DNA of 64,000 nucleotides, taken from NCBI RefSeq assembly GCF_017305915.1, contig NZ_JAFKJN010000007.1, forward strand, positions 232,084-296,083, given 5' to 3'. The notes under the pieces are model-generated. The model saw nothing but the letters and a program-made list of their open reading frames with translations. It made no database searches and was not told the origin of the DNA. This DNA is from Reyranella sp. GTDB taxonomy: Bacteria > Pseudomonadota > Alphaproteobacteria > Reyranellales > Reyranellaceae. The position numbers were made by a program, and so were the translations under genes. Positions 1 to 8,486 of this stretch are shown piece after piece. How positions within the stretch are numbered: the stretch's first letter is position 1; each line of letters opens with the position of its first letter.

Positions 1-86
1 GCTAGGGGGAGAGGCTAGGTGAGGGGGCTTCGAAGATCGTGCGCAACCCCCTCACCCAACCTCTCCCCCTAGCGGGGGAGAGGAGA
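1..86. repeat. Inverted-repeat intergenic element (CTCTCCCCC family)
   Basis: Imperfect inverted repeat: the arm at 1-28 pairs with the arm at about 46-74 around a short spacer. The right arm carries a nested palindrome, CTCTCCCCC (61-69) and GGGGGAGAG (74-82). Related shorter copies lie at 32723-32750 and 49400-49420, so this is a dispersed palindromic repeat. It lies just beyond the 3' end of the DUF2889 gene and may act as a transcript-end hairpin. It is cut by the window edge. Confidence 0.6.
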
Positions 87-91
87 ATGAC

Positions 92-739
92 TTAGCCGTC
101 GAGCTCGATTTCCTTGCCCTTTGCCGCGTCCCGCACCGCCTCGGCGTCCGGGCCGGTGTAGAACTGCGGCACCCAGCGCTTCGTCACTGCGCCGTCCGAG
201 GCCCAGGCGTGGCAGTTGTCGATCATGTGCGGCCTGCGCTGCGGCTTGGCGGGATCGTGCGGCGCAGGCGGCTTGCCGATCTTGAGGCGATGCGCCGTCT
301 GCAGCTCCTGCACCTTGCGCGAGCCGGCGGTCTGGAAGGCTGTCGTCGCCACCGGGCCCAGCAGCTCGACGAGGTGGGTGCAGCCATGCACGCCGCCCAG
401 CCGCTCGCGCACCGCGCGGGTGAAGCCGGCGCCGATCCGCAGCCCGATCAGCTTCTTGAAGTTGGGCGTGATGTCGCCGCAGATGCGGTAGGGCGAGCTG
501 TCGGTCACCGCCTCGACATCGACGATCGTGAAGCGGTGGTCGAGCGTCAGGCGGATCGACATGTCGTGGACATGGTCGCCGGGCTTGAGCGGCCCGCGCC
601 ATTCGTTGGCATGCTCGTAGGTCTTCTCGTCGGTGATCCGGCCCTCGATGTCGAACAGGCCGTCGTCGCGGTAGAAACCCTGGCAGGTGACCTTACGCGT
701 GTGCAGATGCTGTCGCCCAACCGGCGGCGAAAGCGGCAT
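92..739 (-). CDS. DUF2889 domain protein
   Basis: This 215-residue protein reads as a DUF2889 family member, a family without an assigned biochemical role. Recognisable stretches are the N-terminal RKVTCQGFYRDDGLFDIEGR block, the central LTLDHRFTIVDVEA segment and a GCTHLVELLGP motif near residue 120. There is no signal peptide or membrane segment, so it is probably cytoplasmic. The ATG at 739 has a GAGAGGG ribosome-binding site. It lies 49 bases downstream of the CNNM/CorC-like gene on the same strand and could be the last gene of the aroK-aroB transcript. Family membership is likely; function is unknown. Confidence 0.8.
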   Translation of the reverse strand: MPLSPPVGRQHLHTRKVTCQGFYRDDGLFDIEGRITDEKTYEHANEWRGPLKPGDHVHDMSIRLTLDHRFTIVDVEAVTDSSPYRICGDITPNFKKLIGLRIGAGFTRAVRERLGGVHGCTHLVELLGPVATTAFQTAGSRKVQELQTAHRLKIGKPPAPHDPAKPQRRPHMIDNCHAWASDGAVTKRWVPQFYTGPDAEAVRDAAKGKEIELDG

Positions 740-788
740 GGTGAAACCCTCTCGGAAATCGGTTCAGCAGGGGGCCGTCTGACGGACC

Positions 789-2093
789 CTAGTTGGCGGC
801 CTGTATGGCGGCCGGGGGGACAATGCGCAACTCGGCGATGCGAGTGCCCTCGCGCTTCAGAATTTCGAACCTGAAGCCGTAAAATGCATACATCTGGCCG
901 ACTTCCGGGATCCGGCGCGCCTCGTGCAGCACCAGGCCGGCGATGGTGATGGCGACGTCCTCGGGCAGCTCCCAGCCGAACTCGCGGTTGAGGTCGCGGA
1001 TCGGCACGTCGCCCTGGCTGACGAAGGTGCCGTCGTCGCGCCGGATGACGCCGCGGCGGATGGCGTCGTGCTCGTCCTCGATGTCGCCGACGATCTCCTC
1101 GATGATGTCTTCCAGCGTGACGATGCCGAGCAGCGCGCCGTACTCGTCGACCACGATGGCGAAGTGCTCGTGGCGCTGGCGGAACGCCTCGAGCTGGTCG
1201 AACAGGATCGTCGATTCCGGGATGAACCAGGGCGGCGTCATGATGTCGTCGATCTTGACTCCGGCCGGTCCGCCGGCCGCGCGCACGGCGCGGAACAGGT
1301 CCTTGGCGTGCATGACGCCGATCACGTTGTCGGCCTCGCCGCGATAGAGCGGGATGCGGGTGTAGGGCGCCGCCAGCATCTGCGACACGATCGAATCGGG
1401 CGGGCCGTCGGCGTCGATCAGCACGACGTTGCCGCGATGGGTCATCACGTCGCCGACCGTGCGGTCGCCGAGATCGAGCACCGAGCGCAGCATCGCCTTC
1501 TCGGCCGGCGCGTCGGTGTCGGTGAGGTCGCTGCCGTGCATCTCGATGGCGCCGCGCAGCAGCTCGGCATGCTCCTCGGCGTCGGGCTTGCGATCGACGC
1601 GCACGCCCATCGCCCGCAGGAACACACGGCTGATCCAGGCGACCGCGCGCGCCGCCGGTCCGAGCAGCGACAGGCTGAACAGGATCGACGGTGCCAGGGT
1701 CAGCGCCATGCGGTCGGCCCGCAGCAGCGCCCAGGTCTTGGGCATCACCTCGGCGAAGACCACCACCAGGATGCCGACGATCACCGTCGCATAGACCACG
1801 CCGGCGGCGCCGAAGATCGCCGTCAGCACCGCCGTGGTCAGCGACGCCGACAGGATGTTCATCACGCTGTTGCCCAGCAGCACGGCGCTCACCGCCTCGT
1901 CCTTGCGTTCGAGCAGGCGGTTGACCATCGCCGCGCGCTTGTTGCCCTGTTGGGCGAGGCGGTGCATGCGCGGCGGCGAGGCGCCGGTGATCGCCGTCTC
2001 GGCGGCCGACATGTAGGCGCTGAGCGCCAGGCACAGCAGCACCGCCGGGCCCGCCAGCCACAGCGGCAGATGAAGCGCGATTTCGTGTTCCAT
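789..2093 (-). CDS. HlyC/CorC (CNNM-type) membrane protein with CBS domains
   Basis: A 434-residue protein of the CNNM/CorC/HlyC family, whose members are linked to magnesium and cobalt export at the inner membrane. The N-terminal third is a DUF21 membrane region (hydrophobic from residue 10, with AYMSAAETAITG). A CBS pair follows (TVGDVMTHRGNVVLIDAD, then VIGVMHAKDLF and VDEYGALLGIVTLEDIIEEIVG). The end is a CorC_HlyC domain (GDVPIRDLNREFGW). The ATG at 2093 is 5 bases after the aroB stop, so the two genes are probably cotranslated. This aroB neighbour is common in alphaproteobacteria. The transported ion cannot be told from sequence. Confidence 0.9.
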   Translation of the reverse strand: MEHEIALHLPLWLAGPAVLLCLALSAYMSAAETAITGASPPRMHRLAQQGNKRAAMVNRLLERKDEAVSAVLLGNSVMNILSASLTTAVLTAIFGAAGVVYATVIVGILVVVFAEVMPKTWALLRADRMALTLAPSILFSLSLLGPAARAVAWISRVFLRAMGVRVDRKPDAEEHAELLRGAIEMHGSDLTDTDAPAEKAMLRSVLDLGDRTVGDVMTHRGNVVLIDADGPPDSIVSQMLAAPYTRIPLYRGEADNVIGVMHAKDLFRAVRAAGGPAGVKIDDIMTPPWFIPESTILFDQLEAFRQRHEHFAIVVDEYGALLGIVTLEDIIEEIVGDIEDEHDAIRRGVIRRDDGTFVSQGDVPIRDLNREFGWELPEDVAITIAGLVLHEARRIPEVGQMYAFYGFRFEILKREGTRIAELRIVPPAAIQAAN

Positions 2094-2098
2094 GGGGG

Positions 2099-3217
2099 CT
2101 AGGCGGCGATCGCCTGGTCGAGGAGGCGATGCAGGTCCGCTTCCTTGACGTCGCGGCTGACGAAGGCTTTGCCGATGCCGCGCGCCAGGATGAAGGTGAG
2201 CTTGCCTGCCTCGGCTTTCTTGTCGCCGCGCATGTGCTCGATCAGCTTTCCGGCGTCCCAGGAACGATAGTTGTCGCCGCCGATAGAGCGCAGTCGCACC
2301 GGCAGCCCGATCGCTGCCAGATGTTTGCGCACGCGGACGGCATCCGGCGCGGGGCAGAGGCCGAGCGCGGCCGAGAGGTCGAAGGCCATCGCCATGCCGG
2401 CCCCCACGGCTTCGCCGTGCAGCAGGTCGGGGCCGAAGCCGGTCTCGGCTTCCAGCGCATGACCGAAAGTGTGGCCGAGATTGAGCAGCGCGCGCAGGTC
2501 GGTGGTCTCGCGTTCGTCGGCGACGACGATGCGCGCCTTGGCGCGGCAGCTCTGCTCGATGGCATAGGTGCGCTTGGCGGCATCGCCCGACAGCACGGCG
2601 GCGCCGTTGGTCTCGCACCAGGTCCAGAAATCGGGATCGTCGATCAGGCCGTACTTGGCGACCTCGGCGTAGCCCGCCAGCAGCTCGCGCTTGGGCAACG
2701 TGTCGAGCACGTCGGTGTCGGCCAGCACCAGCTTCGGCTGGTAGAAAGCGCCGATCAGGTTCTTGCCGTGGCGGGTGTTGATGCCGGTCTTGCCGCCGAC
2801 CGACGAATCGACCTGCGCCAGCAGGGTCGTCGGTATCTGGATGAAATCGACACCGCGCAGCAGGGTAGCTGCGGCGAAGCCGGTGAGATCGCCGACCACG
2901 CCGCCACCCAGCGCTACCAGCGTCGTCTTGCGGTCGGGCCGCTGGTCGAGCAGCGCGTTCATCAGCTCGCCGAACGATTCGAACGCCTTGCTGCTTTCGC
3001 CGGCCGGCAGGATGGCGAGCGTCGCCGCGATGCCGGCCTTCTTGAAGGCCTCGTAGACGCGCGCGCCGTAGAGCGGTGCGACGGTTTCGTCGGTCACAAC
3101 TATGACTCGCCGCGACGGCAGCAGGCCGGCGCTAAGGTCGCCGACGCGATCGATCAGGCCGGGACCGATCAGGATGTCGTAGCTGCGGCCGGCGAGGCTC
3201 ACGGAGACGGTGGTCAT
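2099..3217 (-). CDS. aroB: 3-dehydroquinate synthase
   Basis: AroB converts DAHP to 3-dehydroquinate, the second shikimate-pathway step, in the cytoplasm using NAD and a divalent metal. At 372 residues it has normal length. Family signatures include GGGVVGDLTGFAAATLLRGV near residue 105, the substrate-binding SSVGGKTGIN, and the metal-ligand stretches AEVAKYG and NLGHTFGHALE with the later LLHGEAV. Its start overlaps the aroK stop by 4 bases (3214-3217), a sign of translational coupling in the standard aroK-aroB operon. Confidence 0.97.
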   Translation of the reverse strand: MTTVSVSLAGRSYDILIGPGLIDRVGDLSAGLLPSRRVIVVTDETVAPLYGARVYEAFKKAGIAATLAILPAGESSKAFESFGELMNALLDQRPDRKTTLVALGGGVVGDLTGFAAATLLRGVDFIQIPTTLLAQVDSSVGGKTGINTRHGKNLIGAFYQPKLVLADTDVLDTLPKRELLAGYAEVAKYGLIDDPDFWTWCETNGAAVLSGDAAKRTYAIEQSCRAKARIVVADERETTDLRALLNLGHTFGHALEAETGFGPDLLHGEAVGAGMAMAFDLSAALGLCPAPDAVRVRKHLAAIGLPVRLRSIGGDNYRSWDAGKLIEHMRGDKKAEAGKLTFILARGIGKAFVSRDVKEADLHRLLDQAIAA

Positions 3218-3780
3218 GCCGCGGCTCCTGCCGCCTGCGGCTCGAGATGGCGGCGCAGCGCCTCCAGCACCTGGTCGGTCGTCACTTCGGCAGGTTGGGC
3301 GGTCGATTCCACCACGACATCGGCTTCGGCATAGACGGGGTAACGCTGGTTCATCAGGCGCTCGAGAATTTCCCGGGGATCGCCCTGGCGCAACAGCGGC
3401 CGGTGCGTCCGCTTCTTCACTCGGTCGTAGAGCACGTCGAGGTCGGCACGCAACCAGACGGTGATGGCGTGCGCGCGCATCAGCCCGCGCGTCTCGGCAT
3501 CCATGTAGGCGCCGCCGCCGGTCGACAGGACGTGCGCCGGGCCGGCCAGCAGGCGGGAGATCACGCGGCGCTCGCCGTTGCGGAACTCGGTCTCGCCGAA
3601 GCGCTCGAAGAACTCCGCGATCGAGCAGCCGGCCGCGCGCTCGATCTCGTCGTCGGCGTCGACGAACGGCAGGCCGAGCCGGAGCGCCAGCCGCTTGCCG
3701 ATGGCGCTCTTGCCGGCGCCCATCAGGCCGACCAGGGCGACGGTCCGCGGTACTGAAAGAGGAGGGGAAGAGGAGTCCAT
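3214..3780 (-). CDS. aroK: Shikimate kinase
   Basis: Phosphorylates shikimate with ATP at the 3-hydroxyl, the fifth pathway step. It shows a P-loop (GLMGAGKSAIGKRLA), the DADDEIE metal/shikimate motif, FRNGERRVI, the STGGGAYMD substrate-binding loop and an RPLL lid. I chose the ATG at 3780, which gives 188 residues starting at MDSSSPP; the frame stays open to a TTG at 3825, but the extra residues look unlike the family. It is the first gene of aroK-aroB and lies back to back with the small membrane-protein gene that starts near 3871. Confidence 0.95.
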   Translation of the reverse strand: MDSSSPPLSVPRTVALVGLMGAGKSAIGKRLALRLGLPFVDADDEIERAAGCSIAEFFERFGETEFRNGERRVISRLLAGPAHVLSTGGGAYMDAETRGLMRAHAITVWLRADLDVLYDRVKKRTHRPLLRQGDPREILERLMNQRYPVYAEADVVVESTAQPAEVTTDQVLEALRRHLEPQAAGAAA

Positions 3781-3870
3781 GAGGTCAGTGTCTCTGCATG
3801 TCGCCCATTCCGTCGCCTGTTTCAAGCGACCGGCCGGCGGCGATTGCCGCCTTTAGGGAGGACGGGTAGT

Positions 3871-4053
3871 TTGCGCCGCGTGCCCCTGTTCCGTCCCAAA
3901 CCTCAGCTGCCGACCTTCCGTCTGGGGCCCTTCTTGATCATCCTCGTGGTCTGCGTCGTGGCCATCGGCGCGGTGGCCCTGGCCGTCTTCGAGCCGCGCC
4001 CCCCGATCAAGCATTTCGAGGTGCCGGTCCCCAATGAACGTTTCTCGCGCTAG
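3871..4053 (+). CDS. Small single-pass membrane protein
   Basis: A 60-residue protein with one clear membrane helix (FLIILVVCVVAIGAVALAVF) flanked by a short basic N-terminus and a C-terminus reading PIKHFEVPVPNERF. The start is probably the TTG at 3871, preceded by GGGAGGA at good spacing; a GTG at 3880 is an alternative. Its last 20 bases overlap the next gene, which suggests coupling with the exported protein. I recognise no functional family. The preserved frame, ribosome-binding site and overlap argue that it is real. Confidence 0.7.
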   Translation: MRRVPLFRPKPQLPTFRLGPFLIILVVCVVAIGAVALAVFEPRPPIKHFEVPVPNERFSR

Positions 4054-5536
4054 TCTGCTCGTATTGGCGCTCTTTGCAGGCGCCGTGCCGGCAGCGGCGC
4101 AGGCCCAGTTCGACGACTTCCCCACAGGCTTTCTGCGTCCGGCCACCGGCGGCATGCCGCCGGACGCCTGGAACGGCACGTCGCTCGCCACGGCCAAGCG
4201 GCTGGTGTCGGCGCTGTCCCCGGCGCCGCGCAGCCGCGCGCTGCGCGACCTGCAGTTCAAGGTGCTGGTCAGCGAGCTGGTGACGCCCGGGGGCGACGGC
4301 GGCCCGCCGCCGGCCCTGTTCGCGCGCAAGGTCGACAAGCTCGCGGCCATGGGCGAGGGCGAGAGCCTGAACGAGATGGTGCGCGCCGCCGGCGGCTACG
4401 AGGATCCGGCGATCGCCGCCGCCACCGTCAACGCCCTGATGATGGCCGGCGAGCGCGGCGGCGCCTGCGCCATCGCCGCCAGCCATCCGATGACCGAGCC
4501 GTTCGGCCGCCGCGCGACGGCGGCCTGCCAGGGCGGCTCCGATGGCGCTGTGTCGACCGCGGTGCTCGACGGCCCGGCCCTGGCGATGGTCGGCGCGTCG
4601 GGCGCGCGCCTGCCCGCGTCGGCGCTGCAGTCGAGCCAGCCGCCGATGATGCGCGCGCTGGTCGCCAACAAGGCGCTGCCGCTGCAGACGCGGATCGAGG
4701 TCGCCGAGCGCGGCGAGGCGGGCGCCATCATCGAGGCGACGCGGCTCAGCGACCTTTATGTCCAGGCGGTGCGCGAGAACGTCCCCTTGCCCGGACCGAT
4801 GGCGCGGCGGGCGCAGCTGGTCGCGGCCGTCAGCAACGCAACCACAGGCCCCGAGATCGTCCAGTCGATCGCCGCGGTCTATGCCGAGACCCGCAACAGC
4901 CCGTTGTTCCCGACCATCGCGCGCGCCACCGCAGCCGGGCTGCTGCGCCTGTCGCCGCAGCCGCAATTCGCGAACGTGGCACAGGAGGCGATCCGCGGAT
5001 TCCTTCTCCTGGGCGACAAGAAGCTGACCGAAGCGTGGGTCAAGCTCGCGGTCGACAATGCGCTCAACAAGAACGACCCGGTGACGATCGCAGCGCTCGA
5101 CCATCTGATGCCGCTGGTCGCCGTGGCCGGCATCGACAATCCGCGCAGCCTGCCGGTCGAGACGGTCAACCGCTGGTACGGCGTGCTTCGGCGCGACGAT
5201 CCCGCGCGCGCGCCGTGGCGCGGCAACCTGCTGCTCGAGCTGTTCCGCGCCACCGGCATCGACGTGCCGGCGGGCACCACGCCGCTGCCCGAGCAGCCAA
5301 CCGGCGTGCGGCTGGTTGCACCACCGGCCGCGACGCTGCAGGCCTTGCAGGCCGCGGCGTCGGGACGTCGCCGCGCCGAAACGGCACTGTTGGCGGCATT
5401 GGCGCTGGGCGAGCTGCCGCTCGAGTCGCTGCATCCCGCAGCGGTCGGCACCATCGTGCGCAGCCTGCGCATCGTCGGCGAGGATGAATCGGCCCGCCAG
5501 TTCGCGATCGAAGTCGCGATCGCCGCCGGCCTGTGA
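4034..5536 (+). CDS. Exported alpha-helical protein of unknown function
   Basis: A 500-residue protein with a clear signal peptide (ASLLVLALFAGAVPAAAQA, cleavage near residue 24). The mature part is rich in Ala and Leu and reads as repeated amphipathic helices, like a solenoid or TPR-like periplasmic protein. No catalytic motif is apparent. It starts inside the small membrane-protein gene, and its TGA overlaps the GTG of xerD (GTGA at 5533), so the three look co-transcribed. A structural or assembly role in the envelope is possible but is inference only. Confidence 0.75.
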   Translation: MNVSRASLLVLALFAGAVPAAAQAQFDDFPTGFLRPATGGMPPDAWNGTSLATAKRLVSALSPAPRSRALRDLQFKVLVSELVTPGGDGGPPPALFARKVDKLAAMGEGESLNEMVRAAGGYEDPAIAAATVNALMMAGERGGACAIAASHPMTEPFGRRATAACQGGSDGAVSTAVLDGPALAMVGASGARLPASALQSSQPPMMRALVANKALPLQTRIEVAERGEAGAIIEATRLSDLYVQAVRENVPLPGPMARRAQLVAAVSNATTGPEIVQSIAAVYAETRNSPLFPTIARATAAGLLRLSPQPQFANVAQEAIRGFLLLGDKKLTEAWVKLAVDNALNKNDPVTIAALDHLMPLVAVAGIDNPRSLPVETVNRWYGVLRRDDPARAPWRGNLLLELFRATGIDVPAGTTPLPEQPTGVRLVAPPAATLQALQAAASGRRRAETALLAALALGELPLESLHPAAVGTIVRSLRIVGEDESARQFAIEVAIAAGL

Positions 5537-6507
5537 AAAAAAGACAACCTGTCGAGCGCAGCCGCGAGGTCGAGGCCTTCCTCGAGATGCTCGAGGCTGA
5601 GCGCGGCGCCTCGCGCAACACGCTCGAAGCCTATGGGCGCGACCTCGACGACCTGCAGACCTTCCTGGCGCGGCGCAAGCAGAAGCCGGTGATGGCCGAT
5701 GCCGCGGCGCTGCGCGCCTACCTGAAGGCGCTCGACTATGTCGGCATGACGCCGCGCACCGTGGCGCGGCGGCTGTCGGTGCTGCGCCAGTTCTACCGTT
5801 TCCTGCTGGCCGAGCGGATGCGCGACGACGATCCGGCGAGCACGCTCGATTCGCCCAAGCTCGGCCGGCCGCTGCCCAAGGTGCTGACCCGCGTCGAGGT
5901 CGATCGCCTGATCGAGGCGGCGCAGGCCCAGACCAAGCCCAGAGGCCGCGACGGCGGTCGCATGGAGACCCTGCTGGAGATCCTCTACGGCTCGGGCCTG
6001 CGCGTGTCGGAGCTGGTCGGCCTGCCGGTGGCGGCGGCCGAGCGCGATCCGACCATGCTGCTGGTGCGCGGCAAGGGCAACAAGGAGCGCCAGGTGCCGC
6101 TCTCGGATCCGGCGCGCGCGGCGATCGCCAAGTGGCTGCGCACACGGGCAGCCTCGCTCGGCGAGGGCGAGAAGTCGCGCCACCTGTTCCCGTCGCGCGG
6201 CCGCGAAGGCCATCTGACGCGCCAGCGCTTTGCGCAGCTCCTGAAGGAAGCGGCGCTGGCCGCGGGCATCGATCCGGTGCGGGTCTCGCCGCACGTGCTG
6301 CGCCATGCCTTCGCCAGCCACCTGCTCGAGGCCGGCGCGGACTTGCGCAGCGTGCAATTGATGCTGGGCCACGCCGACATTGCGACGACACAGATCTACA
6401 CCCACGTCGTGCCGGAGAAGTTGCGCGCCCTGGTCGAGGACCACCATCCGCTGGCCAAGCGCCGCCGGCGGCCGGTTGACAGAACCCGGGAGCCGGGCGA
6501 GAGCTAG
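5533..6507 (+). CDS. xerD: Tyrosine recombinase XerD
   Basis: XerD works with XerC at dif to resolve chromosome dimers. The 324-residue protein has the N-terminal SAM-like core-binding domain (residues about 10-100, TPRTVARRLSVLRQFYRFL) and a catalytic domain with SGLRVSEL (Arg), GKGNKERQVPL (Lys), HVLRHAFASHLL (HxxR), LGHADIATTQIYTHV (His and the Tyr nucleophile). The start is GTG at 5533, overlapping the previous stop by 4 bases. XerD rather than XerC is preferred because of similarity to alphaproteobacterial XerD next to accA; the distinction is not certain. Confidence 0.92.
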   Translation: MKKRQPVERSREVEAFLEMLEAERGASRNTLEAYGRDLDDLQTFLARRKQKPVMADAAALRAYLKALDYVGMTPRTVARRLSVLRQFYRFLLAERMRDDDPASTLDSPKLGRPLPKVLTRVEVDRLIEAAQAQTKPRGRDGGRMETLLEILYGSGLRVSELVGLPVAAAERDPTMLLVRGKGNKERQVPLSDPARAAIAKWLRTRAASLGEGEKSRHLFPSRGREGHLTRQRFAQLLKEAALAAGIDPVRVSPHVLRHAFASHLLEAGADLRSVQLMLGHADIATTQIYTHVVPEKLRALVEDHHPLAKRRRRPVDRTREPGES

Positions 6508-6513
6508 CCGCGC

Positions 6514-7467
6514 ATGACGACGTATCTCGATTTCGAGAAGCCGATCGCGGAGCTCGAAAGCAAGATTGCCGAGCTGCGGCACCTTCCCAACTCGGCCGAT
6601 GTCGACATCGCCGACGAGGTGATGCGCCTGCAGGACAAGGTGCAGAAGCTGCTGCGCCAGACCTATGCCAAGCTGACGCCGTGGCAGCGGGTGCTGGTGG
6701 CGCGTCATGTCGAGCGGCCGCATGCGCAGCGCTACATCGACCGGCTGATCGCCGACTACCAGCCGCTGGCCGGCGACCGCGCCTTCGGCGAGGACTTCGC
6801 CGTCGTCGGCGGGCTGGGGCGGCTCGGCGGCCGCAGCGTCGTGGTGATCGGCCAGGAGAAGGGCGACGACACCGATTCGCGCATCAAGCACAATTTCGGC
6901 ATGCCGCGGCCGGAGGGCTATCGCAAGGCGCAGCGGCTGATGAAGCTCGCCGACCGCTTCAGGCTGCCGGTGCTGACCCTGGTCGACACGCCGGGCGCCT
7001 ATCCCGGCCTCGATGCCGAGGCGCGCGGCCAGGCGGAGGCGATCGCGACCTCGATCGACACCTGCCTCGCGATCGGCGTGCCGCTGGTCAGCGTGGTGAT
7101 CGGCGAGGGCGGTTCGGGCGGCGCCCTGGCGATCGCCTCGGCCGACAAGGTGTTCATGCTGGAGAACGCGGTCTATTCGGTGATCACGCCTGAGGGCTGT
7201 GCCTCGATCCTGTGGCGCTCCAACGCCCAGGCGCAGGAGGCGGCCGAGGCGATGAAGGTCACCGCCCAGGACCTCAAGCGCCTCGACGTGATCGACGAGG
7301 TCATCCCCGAGCCGATGGGCGGCGCCCATCGCGCGCCCGACGAGACGATCGATACGGTGGGCAAGGCCGTGTCCAGCGCGCTCGAGCAGCTCGGCAACCT
7401 CGATTCCGACACGCTGCGCCGGCAGCGCCAGGACAAGTTCCTCGCCATGGGCAAGAAGGGGCTCTAG
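6514..7467 (+). CDS. accA: Acetyl-CoA carboxylase carboxyltransferase subunit alpha
   Basis: AccA forms the carboxyltransferase half of acetyl-CoA carboxylase with AccD, moving CO2 from carboxybiotin to acetyl-CoA to make malonyl-CoA for fatty acid synthesis. The 317-residue protein starts [18 protein letters not shown] and contains the crotonase-fold core with [39 protein letters not shown] and [12 protein letters not shown], all typical. It lies 6 bases after xerD on the same strand. Confidence 0.97.
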   Translation: MTTYLDFEKPIAELESKIAELRHLPNSADVDIADEVMRLQDKVQKLLRQTYAKLTPWQRVLVARHVERPHAQRYIDRLIADYQPLAGDRAFGEDFAVVGGLGRLGGRSVVVIGQEKGDDTDSRIKHNFGMPRPEGYRKAQRLMKLADRFRLPVLTLVDTPGAYPGLDAEARGQAEAIATSIDTCLAIGVPLVSVVIGEGGSGGALAIASADKVFMLENAVYSVITPEGCASILWRSNAQAQEAAEAMKVTAQDLKRLDVIDEVIPEPMGGAHRAPDETIDTVGKAVSSALEQLGNLDSDTLRRQRQDKFLAMGKKGL

Positions 7468-7472
7468 CCCCG

Positions 7473-8486
7473 TTGTCGGCGTTGCGTCTCAGCGTTCTCG
7501 ACCAGTCGCCGATTCGCAAGGGCGGCACGCCCGCCGACGCGGTGCGCGAGACGCTGGAGCTGGCGCAACTCTGCGATCGCCTCGGTTATCACCGTTATTG
7601 GCTGGCCGAGCATCACAGCAGCGAGGCCCTCGCAGGTTCGACGCCCGAGGTGCTGATCACCCGGGTCGCGGGTCTCACCGGGCGCATGAAGATCGGCTCG
7701 GGCGGCGTGATGCTGCCGCACTACAGCGCGCTCAAGGTCGCCGAGAACTTCCGCATGCTGGAGACGCTGTTCCCCGGCCGCATCGATCTCGGCATCGGCC
7801 GTGCGCCGGGCAGCGACCAGCGTACCATGCGCGTGCTGGCCGCCGGCAAGCCCAACTGGAACGACCCGTCCGACTATCCGGTGCAGGTGCGCGACCTGGT
7901 GGCGTGGCTGCACGACGCGCTGCCCGACAAGCACGTTGCGACCGGCATCACCGCGCAGCCGGTCGGCGGTACGGCGCCCGATGTCTGGCTGCTCGGCTCG
8001 AGCGATGACAGCGCAGCGCTCGCCGCGCACTTCGGCCTGCCGTTCTGCTTCGCCCACTTCATCAATCCCGACGGCGGCGACGGCGTCACGCGCGCTTATC
8101 GCGCGCACTTCCGGCCGTCGGCGCTCCATCCCGAGCCGAAGGCGATGATGGCAATGGGAGTCATGTGCGCGGAGACCGATGAGGAAGCGGACCTCCTGTC
8201 CAAGAGCCGCGAGCTGTGGGCGATGCGGTTGCGCACCCAGAACGAGCCCGGGCCGTTTCCGCCGGTCGAGGAGGCGCTGGCGGCGGAGAAGGATCCGCGG
8301 ACCCGGGCCTTCATGGCGGCGATGCGCCGCCGCGCGGTCACCGGCTCGCCCAGGACGGTGCGCGCCGGCATCGAGGATCATGCGCGGCGCTACGAGGTCG
8401 AGGAGATCATGCTGGTGACGATCTGCTTCGACTTCGCCAAGCGCAAACGCTCCTACGAGCTGATCGCCGAGGCATTCGGCCTCTAG
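7473..8486 (+). CDS. Luciferase-like flavin-dependent monooxygenase
   Basis: A 337-residue LLM-class oxidoreductase (bacterial luciferase fold, reduced FMN or F420 as cofactor, substrate unknown). The start of the protein, LRLSVLDQSPIRKGGTPADA, together with YWLAEHHSSEALAGSTPEVL, GSGGVMLPHYSALKVAENFR and RIDLGIGRAPGSDQRT, matches the MsnO8/YhbW-type branch. The likely start is TTG at 7473, 5 bases after accA, with AAGAAGGGG upstream; TTG at 7482 is an alternative. Its stop overlaps the stop of the convergent TPR gene by 4 bases. Confidence 0.88.
   Translation: MSALRLSVLDQSPIRKGGTPADAVRETLELAQLCDRLGYHRYWLAEHHSSEALAGSTPEVLITRVAGLTGRMKIGSGGVMLPHYSALKVAENFRMLETLFPGRIDLGIGRAPGSDQRTMRVLAAGKPNWNDPSDYPVQVRDLVAWLHDALPDKHVATGITAQPVGGTAPDVWLLGSSDDSAALAAHFGLPFCFAHFINPDGGDGVTRAYRAHFRPSALHPEPKAMMAMGVMCAETDEEADLLSKSRELWAMRLRTQNEPGPFPPVEEALAAEKDPRTRAFMAAMRRRAVTGSPRTVRAGIEDHARRYEVEEIMLVTICFDFAKRKRSYELIAEAFGL

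Noticed and set aside
4007..6391. Long minus-strand open frame opposite the exported protein and xerD
   Set aside because: An antisense shadow of high-GC coding DNA with biased, family-free composition.
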